This document shows positions 1-5,590 of a DNA stretch of 8,770 bases, in pieces. Made by a program: the position numbers and the translations under genes. Below the pieces are notes generated by a model. It was not told the DNA's origin and did not search any database. It saw nothing but the letters and a program-made list of their open reading frames with translations. Position 1 is the first letter of the stretch. Every line of letters starts with the position of its first letter. The stretch lies in contig JAVBYB010000070.1 of the NCBI GenBank assembly GCA_030824255.1, positions 1 to 8,770 on the forward strand, read 5' to 3'. This DNA comes from a bacterium (GTDB lineage Bacteria > Pseudomonadota > Alphaproteobacteria > Caulobacterales > Hyphomonadaceae).

Positions 1-752
1 CTCAGAAAGCGGCCGCGCTCAACGGCAGCGCCCGGATCAATGGCGATGATGGTGTCCGGCAGATAGTCGAACAGCGTGTTGGTCCGGCCGAGAAGCGCGG
101 GCCATGCTGCAGAGCCAAGATCGATGTGCGGCAGGTCGCGCACGCCGCGCTGGCTGACAGAGTCGAACTCGCGGATACGCAGGATGCGTCCATCCGCCAG
201 CTCAAGGCGCACCGGCCTGTCGGAGTTTGCGGGGAAGATGTCGATCACGCGTCCGCGCATCGCGAACTCGGCAGGCTCGTCGACGCGATCATCCTCGAAA
301 TAGCCGATACCTTTGACGACAGTGCGGAAGGCATCCGGTTCGATACGGCCGCCAACCGCGAAGCGTGTCAGGGCGCCGTCAAAGGTTCCTGGCTTCGGCA
401 GCATTTCGCTGGCGGCTTCCGCCGTGGTCACACACACGATGCGCGGCCTCGGCTTTGCGCGTGTCAGGGTGCGGATGCGGCGAAGCGCAGACAATCGCAC
501 CCCCGTGTTGGCCGGCGTCGGCGGCTGGGAGTCGCCCGGCAGGGCGTCGCTTGACGGAAAAAGGACAATTTCCGCCTTGGGCACGGCACCGAACAAGGCG
601 GCGTGGATATCCCGCGCGCGGTAATCACTGGAGGCAATGACCAGCACGCTTTTCTTTTCCATGGCCACCGCAATACGCGTCGCAGCGATGCCGACAGTGC
701 ATTCGGCGCGCGCAACGGATTCCGGGGCCTTGCTGGCAGGGCCGTCAGCCAT
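1..752 (-). CDS. Mfd-like (transcription-repair coupling factor family) protein, N-terminal part, cut by the window edge
   Basis: The first 250 codons are open from an ATG at 752 to the left edge. The start is supported by AAGGA (complement of 760-764) seven bases upstream. The protein resembles the UvrB-like N-terminal module of Mfd, which helps remove stalled RNA polymerase and recruits UvrA. Visible landmarks are FPSSDALPGD (residues 65-74, where Mfd has a FPxWDxLPYD-like segment), EPAEFAMRGRVIDIFP (159-174, the hallmark EPGEFAVRGGIIDxFP segment), FDSVSQR (196-202) and TLFDYLP (226-232). No Walker A is seen in this module, as is usual for Mfd. Between FDSVSQR and TLFDYLP there are only 23 residues, whereas ordinary Mfd has roughly 80-110, so this is a shortened version. 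It may be a divergent paralogue rather than the housekeeping Mfd. The RNA polymerase-binding and helicase parts lie outside the window, so full function cannot be judged. It appears unrelated to the neighbouring uptake genes. Confidence 0.8.
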   Translation of the reverse strand, partial: MADGPASKAPESVARAECTVGIAATRIAVAMEKKSVLVIASSDYRARDIHAALFGAVPKAEIVLFPSSDALPGDSQPPTPANTGVRLSALRRIRTLTRAKPRPRIVCVTTAEAASEMLPKPGTFDGALTRFAVGGRIEPDAFRTVVKGIGYFEDDRVDEPAEFAMRGRVIDIFPANSDRPVRLELADGRILRIREFDSVSQRGVRDLPHIDLGSAAWPALLGRTNTLFDYLPDTIIAIDPGAAVERGRFL

Positions 753-1053
753 GGTCGATTCCTTGTTCGAAGCGCACGGGCCTATCGCACGCGGAATCAG
801 ACGCAAAGGGCGTTCTTCAGGACATTGCGAAAGCTCAACAACCAGACACAGCGCGGCTGTTGGAAATTGTGCAGTCAAGAGTCCGGAGTGTCGATTTTTA
901 TGTGCCCAGGTCTGCAGGGCCGCAAGTTCGATTCAGACAGGCATCTACCGCGTGCAGCAGCCGGCCGCTTGATGACTGCACGGCGGCGCCAGGGGGCAGA
1001 AGCCGTTCTGTGATGGCATGCGCCCGCTGGTCGGCTTCCATCCGACCTGACAT
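753..1053. other. Gene-free spacer between the Mfd-like gene and the TRAP/esterase operon
   Basis: Both flanking genes point left, so this 301-bp stretch should hold the end of the operon transcript and the promoter of the Mfd-like gene. The only open frames are short, lack plausible ribosome-binding sites and have no recognisable sequence. On the minus strand a TTGACT (complement of 873-878) resembles a -35 box, but no convincing -10 lies at the right distance. A small hairpin just after the operon (1029-1047) is listed separately. Nothing else is recognised. Confidence 0.6.
1029..1047 (-). terminator. Possible weak hairpin after the operon stop codon
   Basis: On the minus strand GGTCGG and CCGACC form a perfect 6-bp stem with a 7-base loop, starting six bases after the TGA stop of the esterase gene. 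No run of U follows, so it is not a classical intrinsic terminator. It could be a 3' end-stabilising stem, part of a Rho-dependent end, or chance. Confidence 0.3.
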
Positions 1054-2424
1054 TCATTGGCCTGTGAAAACACCCTGATCCCTGCCCCAGTCCATCACCA
1101 TTGAGGGCCATTCCCGGCGCGCATCACCTTCAAGGCCCCGCAGACCAAAGCCGTGCCCACCCTTTTCAAACACGTGGAGAGAAGTGGGAATGTCGGCTTT
1201 CTTCAGCGCCGAAAAAAGAAGAACGGAATTCTCGACGGGCACGCTCGCATCGTCTGCTGCGTGCAGCAGGAATGTGGGCGGCGTGTTGCGTGGCGGGGAG
1301 GTCTCCAGCGAATACTTTTCTGCCATCTCTGCTGACGGCGCAGCGCCCAGGAGATTGCGGCGCGACCCCGTGTGCGCCACGCCGGGCTTCATCGAGATGA
1401 CCGGATACATCAGAACGGCGGCATCGGGCCTTGCTGACATCTGGTCAATCGCATCGATGGGAGGCGATGCGCGTAAATCAAAGCGGGTGGCAAGCGATCC
1501 GGCCACGTGGCCGCCCGCCGAGAAGCCCATCACCAGCACGCGCGCGGGATCAACCCCATCTTCGCTCGCCCGCGCACGGATCAGGCGGATGGCGCGTTGG
1601 GCATCCTGGAGCGGCGTGTCGGGACCTGCGGCCCAACCCTGATGCGGTAAGCGGTGTTTCAGGACATAGACGGTGGCGCCATGTCGGCTGAACCAGCGCG
1701 CGCCTTCGAAACCTTCCTTGTCGATAACGACCCAGGAATAGCCGCCGCCCGGAATGATAAGAATGGCAGAGCCATCGGGCTTCTGCGGTTTGAAGACAGA
1801 TAGCGTCGGCCGCGTCACATCGTGCGCGGCGCGATCCAGCAACCCGAAGGGATTGTCGCGCTCGACCACGCGCTCGGTGAGCGTGACGCCCTGCCCGCCG
1901 AGAGCTGCGTCCGGCCACAGGTCAATTACCGCATCCGGCTGCCGGTCAGCATCGACCAGCAGGTGTGGATCAGACGGCTTCAGCGGATAAGAGATGATGA
2001 GATCCAGCGGCGTCTCGCCGAGTTGACGGATACCAACCACGGCTCCGTCATAGAGATAGGCAGCCATGCCGGGCGTGAGCAGGCGCTTTTCGCCGTCCGA
2101 GACGACCTCGCCTTGACCTGCCAGCACGTAGTAGACCTCGTCATGGTTGATCGGGTGTTCGCCGATGGCGGCGCCGACATGCAGCGTGCGGCGGCGATAT
2201 TCCATTGTGCGACCGGGAACGGCGTCGCTGATGCGGTAGGCCGTGCTCATGCCAATCGCGCCGTGAGGCGGCGGCTGTTCGATACGCACATCATGCTCGT
2301 CCACCACGACCATGCGCGGCGCGCCTGCCCTAGCCGCTGTGGACGTGCCTGGTTGCGCGTTGGGTTGCGGCGTGGCGCAGGCCGCGCCGCAGACGACCAT
2401 CAGGCATACCAGGATCCGGCGCAT
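1054..2424 (-). CDS. Exported cupin plus alpha/beta-hydrolase (acetylesterase-like) fusion protein
   Basis: The protein is 456 residues. Its start (ATG 2424) has GAGG five bases upstream and lies 7 bp after the DctM stop, so it is translated as the last gene of the TRAP operon. An N-terminal export signal is visible (MRR, then a hydrophobic stretch to about residue 15). Cys16 follows GAA, a poor lipobox, so it could be a lipoprotein or be cleaved near ACA at 15-17. Residues about 60-148 form a cupin, with first motif G-x5-H90-x3-H94-x-E96-x6-G. In the second motif the usual His and Asn are Val and Gln (PG at 118-119, then DGAVVGIRQ). Residues about 205-450 form a BD-FAE or acetylxylan-esterase-like hydrolase with oxyanion-type PGGGY (225-229), PLQDAQRAIR (271-280), nucleophile elbow GFSAGG with Ser302, likely Asp392 in DDASVP, and His424 in GGHGFG. 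It probably de-esterifies a sugar in the periplasm before TRAP uptake. The substrate is unknown, and the cupin may bind sugar rather than catalyse. Confidence 0.85.
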   Translation of the reverse strand: MRRILVCLMVVCGAACATPQPNAQPGTSTAARAGAPRMVVVDEHDVRIEQPPPHGAIGMSTAYRISDAVPGRTMEYRRRTLHVGAAIGEHPINHDEVYYVLAGQGEVVSDGEKRLLTPGMAAYLYDGAVVGIRQLGETPLDLIISYPLKPSDPHLLVDADRQPDAVIDLWPDAALGGQGVTLTERVVERDNPFGLLDRAAHDVTRPTLSVFKPQKPDGSAILIIPGGGYSWVVIDKEGFEGARWFSRHGATVYVLKHRLPHQGWAAGPDTPLQDAQRAIRLIRARASEDGVDPARVLVMGFSAGGHVAGSLATRFDLRASPPIDAIDQMSARPDAAVLMYPVISMKPGVAHTGSRRNLLGAAPSAEMAEKYSLETSPPRNTPPTFLLHAADDASVPVENSVLLFSALKKADIPTSLHVFEKGGHGFGLRGLEGDARREWPSMVMDWGRDQGVFTGQ

Positions 2425-2431
2425 CGCATCC

Positions 2432-3712
2432 TCACTTCAGCCATGCCGGCAGGGCCAGCGAGATTTGCGGAAAATAGGTGATCAGCATGAGGGCCACGAT
2501 CAGTGCGCCGTAGAAAGGCCAGATGCTGCGTAGAGCCGATTCCATCCGCGTCTTGCCGATGGCGGACGCAACGAACAGCACCGACCCGACGGGCGGTGTG
2601 ACGAGGCCAACGCCGAGGTTCAGCATCATGATGATGCCGAAATGCACAGGATCGACGCCGGTCGCCATTACCACCGGAAGCAGAATGGGAGTCGTGATGA
2701 TGATCAGAGGCGCCATGTCCATGAACGTGCCCAGCAGCAGCAGGACGACGTTGATGATGAGCAACACCATGATCGGATCGCTGGTGATCGAGGTTATCAG
2801 GCTGGCAAGCTGGGTGGGCGCCTCGAGGATCGCAAGCGCATGCCCAAAGGCGGTGGCGGCGCCGATGATCATCAGAACCATGGCGGTGATGCGGACGGAC
2901 TGCGCGGCGGCTTCGCGGAATTTCAGCCAGCCGAGCGAGCGATACGCGAATGCGCCGATGACAATTGTATAGATCACCGCAATGGCGGACGATTCTGTTG
3001 CTGTGAAAATTCCGGAGAGAATGCCACCCATGATGATGAAGGCTGCGAACAGGCCGGGGATCGCGTAAAGGATTGCGCGCAGGAAGGGCCGCCAGCCGGG
3101 GAAGACACCGCGCGGATACTTGCGCTTCACTGCGACCAGCCATGTGGCGATGGCCAGCAACAGCGCGGTGAGGATGCCCGGAACAACGCCCGCCAGGAAA
3201 AGGTCGCCAATTGGCACGCCGATGCCGCTGGCTGCGGAAAAGATGATCATGTTGTGCGAGGGCGGGATCAACAGGCCAACGATGGCGGATGTCGCGACGA
3301 CATTGACCGCGTAATCATCGCCATAGCCCTTGGCTTTCATCGCGGGCATCAGGGTCGCGCCCATGGCGGATGCGCTGGCGATGGCCGAACCTGAAACCGC
3401 GCCGAACAGCGTGGAGGCGCCGACCGTGACCAAGCCAAGACCGCCGCGCGAACGGCCAAAGGCGGCCTCGGCAATCTGTACCAGCCGATCAGCGATGCCG
3501 GCGCGGTACATAAGATCGCCAGCGAATACGAAGAATGGAATGGCCATCAGCGAGAATGTGCTGACGCCAGCGGCCATGCGCTGGAAGATCACGACAAGTG
3601 GGATGTCGAGCGCGACGAAGCAAGCGATCGAAGCGCCCAGAAGCGCAAACGCAACCGGCACGCCTATGGCGAGCAGCGCAGCGAGCGAGACCATCAGGAT
3701 GGCAAGTTCCAT
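2432..3712 (-). CDS. dctM: TRAP transporter large permease subunit, DctM type
   Basis: This is a 426-residue, strongly hydrophobic protein with about a dozen predicted membrane segments, the normal size for DctM. DctM is the inner-membrane channel of tripartite ATP-independent periplasmic transporters and uses an ion gradient to import the ligand delivered by DctP. Family landmarks are GAVSGSAIA, the LIPPSHNMI loop, GIFTATESSAIAV, DMAPLIIITTP and LGVGLVTPPVGS, all intact. I place the start at the ATG whose A overlaps the last base of the DctQ stop (TGATG). GGAG lies eight bases upstream. An in-frame TTG three bases earlier would add one residue but is a weaker choice. The gene sits tightly between dctQ and the esterase gene, consistent with one transcript and translational coupling. 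Confidence 0.95.
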   Translation of the reverse strand: MELAILMVSLAALLAIGVPVAFALLGASIACFVALDIPLVVIFQRMAAGVSTFSLMAIPFFVFAGDLMYRAGIADRLVQIAEAAFGRSRGGLGLVTVGASTLFGAVSGSAIASASAMGATLMPAMKAKGYGDDYAVNVVATSAIVGLLIPPSHNMIIFSAASGIGVPIGDLFLAGVVPGILTALLLAIATWLVAVKRKYPRGVFPGWRPFLRAILYAIPGLFAAFIIMGGILSGIFTATESSAIAVIYTIVIGAFAYRSLGWLKFREAAAQSVRITAMVLMIIGAATAFGHALAILEAPTQLASLITSITSDPIMVLLIINVVLLLLGTFMDMAPLIIITTPILLPVVMATGVDPVHFGIIMMLNLGVGLVTPPVGSVLFVASAIGKTRMESALRSIWPFYGALIVALMLITYFPQISLALPAWLK

Positions 3713-4209
3713 CAATCGATCTCCGTCGTGACGGCCGCTGTGTGCGGGGGCGCGAACATGCGCTCAAGCGCGAACAGAAAGATGAGGCCCCCGGCGATCG
3801 GCAGACCCAGATAGGCCAAGCCGCGTGACAGGCCGAGCGACGGGATGGTGTGGCTCCAGGTGCGCGCCACCAGTTCGCCGCCGAGGACGAGCATGGCGAG
3901 ACCGCATCCGGCAACGACAAGTCCGCCGATCGCCTGCATCACCGCCCTCACCTTGGGCGGGGCCGCCTCCTCAAGCGCAACAATGCGAATATGAAAGCCT
4001 TCGCGGACGCCGGCAGCCGCCGCCAGAAAGGCGAACCAGATCATCAGGACTTGCGCTGCCTGCTCGGTCCAGGACGGGCTGGAGCCGAGAACATAACGAC
4101 CGAGAACCTGCCAGCCTATGATGGCCGTCATGGCGACCAGACCTGCCGCAGCGACACCGATCAGCACACGCGAAGCGGCGAGCGATACCCTGTTGATTGT
4201 GCGCCTCAT
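3712..4209 (-). CDS. dctQ: TRAP transporter small permease subunit, DctQ type
   Basis: The protein is 165 residues with four hydrophobic segments (about 15-35, 50-67, 90-113 and 125-147), as expected for DctQ. DctQ is the small membrane partner that associates with DctM and the binding protein. The pattern WTEQAAQVLMIWFAFL (47-62), followed by GVREGFHIRI (67-76), matches the conserved W-E-x-R-x3-W and G-x-x-x-G-x-H region of the family. The start codon overlaps the DctP stop (ATGA), and the stop overlaps the dctM start by one base. The subunits are separate genes rather than a fused DctQM protein. Stoichiometric expression through coupling is likely. Confidence 0.93.
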   Translation of the reverse strand: MRRTINRVSLAASRVLIGVAAAGLVAMTAIIGWQVLGRYVLGSSPSWTEQAAQVLMIWFAFLAAAAGVREGFHIRIVALEEAAPPKVRAVMQAIGGLVVAGCGLAMLVLGGELVARTWSHTIPSLGLSRGLAYLGLPIAGGLIFLFALERMFAPPHTAAVTTEID

Positions 4210-5216
4210 GTCGCCATGGCTCCGATGTCGGCGACAAGCTTCTTCTGGAAGGGCGTGACGACAAACTGGTCGTAGACAGGTTGCATCAGCTTCACGAAGG
4301 CCTCGCGGTCGGTCACTTCATTCTCCTTGACGCCCTCTGCAAGCAGGCGCTCGCGTGCACCATCGACACGTGCGTCCCAAAGCCTGCGCATGAAAGGCAC
4401 ACTTTCCTGTGCGCAGGCCATGACAAGGTCACGGTCGGCTGACGAAAGCTTGTCCCAACGCGCTTTCGACATCAGCAGCACTTCGGGAGTCATCGTGTGG
4501 CGCGTCAGACTGAAGTAGGGGGCGGCCTCGAAATGTCGGCCGGATTCATAAGAAGGCCAGTTGTTCTCGGCCCCGTCGATGACGCCCTGCACCAGAGACT
4601 GATAGACCTCGCCAAGATCCATCGGCGTGGCGTTGGCGCCGGTTGCGTTGATGATGGCGACCGTCATGTCCGAGTTGGGCGTGCGGATTTTCATGCCCTT
4701 CATGTCGGCGGGCGTGTAGATCGGTTGACGTGTATTGTAGAAGCTGCGTTCGCCGGAGTCGTAATAACAGAGGCCGACGAGGCCATGCGGCTCCAGCCTG
4801 TCCAGGATCGCCCTGCCCGGCGCGCCATCGAGGGCGCGGCGCATATGATCCTTGGACTGGAACAGGAAGGGAAGCGAAGGGATGGTCGTGTCCGGCTCGA
4901 TGGAGTTGAGCGGGGACATGAAGACGCGGTTGAGATCGAGCCCGCCGAATGTCGTGATCTCCAACGTGTCGCGCTCGGCGCCGAGTTGCCCGCCAGCATA
5001 GACGCGAATTCCGAGACGTCCACTTGTCCGCTCCAGCAACAGGCGGCCCATCTCCTGCACGGCTTCGACCGTGGGATAGCCGGCGGGATGTGTGTCGCTA
5101 GAAAGAAGCGTGCGCGCACCATCGCGCTGACATGCGGCAAGACCGAGAGCCGACAGGCCCGACAGCGCAGCGGCGCGGCGCGTCAGTCCCTTTTGGCGGT
5201 GCGGGTCACGTCTCAT
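4206..5216 (-). CDS. dctP: TRAP transporter solute-binding lipoprotein, DctP family; uronate-type sequence
   Basis: The protein is 336 residues, the usual DctP length, and is the first gene of the minus-strand operon. It captures the ligand in the periplasm and passes it to DctQM. The N-terminus has a twin-arginine-like TRRAAAL (12-18), a hydrophobic stretch and a good lipobox LAAC with Cys29, suggesting a membrane-anchored lipoprotein, possibly Tat-exported. Family landmarks are GGQLGAERDTLE (75-86), PSLPFLF (113-119), GERSFYN (155-161), and TPADMKGMKIRTPNS with Arg178, the conserved carboxylate-binding arginine. The segment GVIDGAENNWPSYESGRHFE (211-230), then LTRHTMTPEVLLMS, resembles TRAP proteins assigned to glucuronate or galacturonate. 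That assignment is from memory of the subfamily and needs a search. The start at 5216 is preceded by GGGAGG (complement of 5229-5234) with a long 12-base spacing, so initiation may be modest. Confidence 0.93.
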   Translation of the reverse strand: MRRDPHRQKGLTRRAAALSGLSALGLAACQRDGARTLLSSDTHPAGYPTVEAVQEMGRLLLERTSGRLGIRVYAGGQLGAERDTLEITTFGGLDLNRVFMSPLNSIEPDTTIPSLPFLFQSKDHMRRALDGAPGRAILDRLEPHGLVGLCYYDSGERSFYNTRQPIYTPADMKGMKIRTPNSDMTVAIINATGANATPMDLGEVYQSLVQGVIDGAENNWPSYESGRHFEAAPYFSLTRHTMTPEVLLMSKARWDKLSSADRDLVMACAQESVPFMRRLWDARVDGARERLLAEGVKENEVTDREAFVKLMQPVYDQFVVTPFQKKLVADIGAMAT

Positions 5217-5301
5217 CCGCTCAGTCTGCCTCCCTTTTGTCGCTCATAGCGACGGCGAACATCCAGGCGCTTCCATTGGCGATCCGTTGTCCGTTCTGAC
5301 A

Positions 5302-5332
5302 ATTATGGTAACCGGTGTCAGACTTCGTGCAA
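5302..5332 (-). promoter_or_regulatory. Candidate promoter of the TRAP operon
   Basis: Reading leftward, TTGCAC (complement of 5327-5332) and CATAAT (complement of 5302-5307) resemble -35 and -10 boxes with a 19-base spacer, slightly long. Operator copy 1 fills most of the spacer, the classic place for a repressor. Transcription would start near 5295, giving a leader of about 80 bases before dctP. The match is moderate and experimental start mapping would be decisive. Confidence 0.4.
5307..5320. promoter_or_regulatory. Operator copy 1, GGTAACCGGTGTCA, in the TRAP promoter
   Basis: This is an imperfect inverted repeat around a central CG (left half GGTAACC, right half TGACACC on the other strand). 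It matches copy 2 at 13 of 14 bases. The CG-centred layout is typical of LacI-family regulator sites controlling sugar uptake genes. It lies between the -35 and -10 candidates for dctP, so binding would block RNA polymerase. The regulator gene is not in the window. Confidence 0.7.
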
Positions 5333-5342
5333 GTGTCTTCTT

Positions 5343-5355
5343 GAATCGGCGATTC
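5343..5355. repeat. Short palindrome GAATCGGCGATTC with flanking repeats
   Basis: There are two perfect 6-base arms around a central G. It is flanked on both sides by a direct repeat, GCAAGTG (5329-5335 and 5362-5368), and by an outer inverted pair, CTTCG (5323-5327) and CGAAG (5369-5373), whose centre nearly coincides with that of the palindrome. It could be a binding site for an activator or a small cruciform, but arms this short can occur by chance. Confidence 0.35.
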
Positions 5356-5453
5356 CTTGCCGCAAGTGCGAAGAAACAGGGACTTTTGGCACGTTCCGTA
5401 ACGTCGTCAGTGCTGCGCGCCACATCACGCGATCAAAAAAATGCGTGTCTTTA

Positions 5454-5467
5454 GGAAACCGGTGTCA
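5454..5467. promoter_or_regulatory. Operator copy 2, GGAAACCGGTGTCA
   Basis: This copy differs from copy 1 at one of 14 bases and lies 147 bp from it, centre to centre. It is upstream of the candidate receptor promoter. On the minus strand it contains a perfect TTGACA (complement of 5464-5469), which could itself be a -35 box for a second leftward promoter, although no good -10 follows. It is likely bound by the same regulator as copies 1 and 3. Confidence 0.7.
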
Positions 5468-5474
5468 ATTTTCC

Positions 5475-5503
5475 TTGCGAGCGAGGTAACCGGTAGCTAT
5501 CGA
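5475..5503 (+). promoter_or_regulatory. Candidate promoter of the TonB-dependent receptor gene
   Basis: TTGCGA (5475-5480) and TATCGA (5498-5503) have a 17-base spacer. Most of operator copy 3 lies in that spacer, mirroring the arrangement proposed for the TRAP promoter. The 12-bp palindrome covers the -10. The leader to the ATG would be about 80 bases. The -10 match is weak, so this is a proposal. Confidence 0.4.
5485..5498. promoter_or_regulatory. Operator copy 3, GGTAACCGGTAGCT, in the receptor promoter
   Basis: The left ten bases are identical to copy 1 (GGTAACCGGT), while the right arm diverges (AGCT instead of GTCA). Its centre lies 31 bp from copy 2 and 178 bp from copy 1, about 3 and 17 helical turns. 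The degenerate right arm suggests weaker or cooperative binding. It falls within the spacer of the candidate receptor promoter. Confidence 0.6.
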
Positions 5504-5507
5504 TAGC
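5496..5507. promoter_or_regulatory. Perfect palindrome GCTATCGATAGC over the receptor -10
   Basis: This is a perfect 12-base inverted repeat with a central CG, overlapping the right end of operator copy 3 and the whole candidate -10. CG-centred palindromes of this type are typical of LacI-family sites, and this one differs from the ACCGGT motif, so it may bind a second regulator. No other copy is seen in the window. Confidence 0.5.
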
Positions 5508-5576
5508 ATAAAGGGAGTGGGGACTCTGCATCCCGCTCGATAAGCCGAGGCTCGCACCGTCGGGTCCGGCAGGATC

Positions 5577-5582
5577 AGGGAG
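5577..5582 (+). promoter_or_regulatory. Ribosome-binding site AGGGAG that decides the receptor start
   Basis: AGGGAG lies eight bases before the ATG at 5591. An in-frame GTG at 5582 would add only three residues (M-E-T) and overlaps the end of this site, so the ATG is preferred. An AGGA seven bases before the GTG (5571-5574) keeps the alternative possible. Confidence 0.65.
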
Positions 5583-5590
5583 TGGAAACA

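Larger units (their letters stand above)
5217..5590. promoter_or_regulatory. Divergent control region between the TRAP operon and the TonB-dependent receptor
   Basis: This 374-bp gene-free region separates two divergent units that probably serve one pathway. It contains three ACCGGT-centred operator copies, a separate 12-bp palindrome, candidate promoters on both strands, an A7 run at 5435-5441 and a symmetrical element around 5349. The long spacing leaves room for promoters on both sides and for looping between operators. No RNA gene or credible protein is visible. An 8-codon frame on the minus strand (5221-5247) just before dctP is probably chance. Confidence 0.8.

Noticed and set aside
850..878. 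TTGACT on the minus strand as a promoter for the Mfd-like gene
   Set aside because: At 16-18 bases spacing the sequence is CGCGCT-like, with no resemblance to a -10 box.
2642..3394. 250-codon plus-strand frame opposite dctM, rich in His, Asp and Gly
   Set aside because: Its composition is the reverse-complement shadow of hydrophobic DctM codons. It has no ribosome-binding site or domain.
5221..5247. Minus-strand 8-codon frame (MSDKREAD) just before dctP, a possible leader peptide
   Set aside because: It is very short, has no attenuator-like hairpin or runs of regulatory codons, and its second half overlaps the ribosome-binding site of dctP. It is more likely chance.
4497..5249. 250-codon open frame on the plus strand opposite dctP
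   Set aside because: It is antisense to a well-supported DctP gene. Its sequence is arginine-rich and low in recognisable structure, typical of shadow frames in GC-rich DNA.
5387..5403. TGGCACG near 5387, like the -24 part of a sigma-54 promoter
   Set aside because: The expected TTGC-like -12 element is missing (GTAAC instead), and no sigma-54 activator site is apparent.
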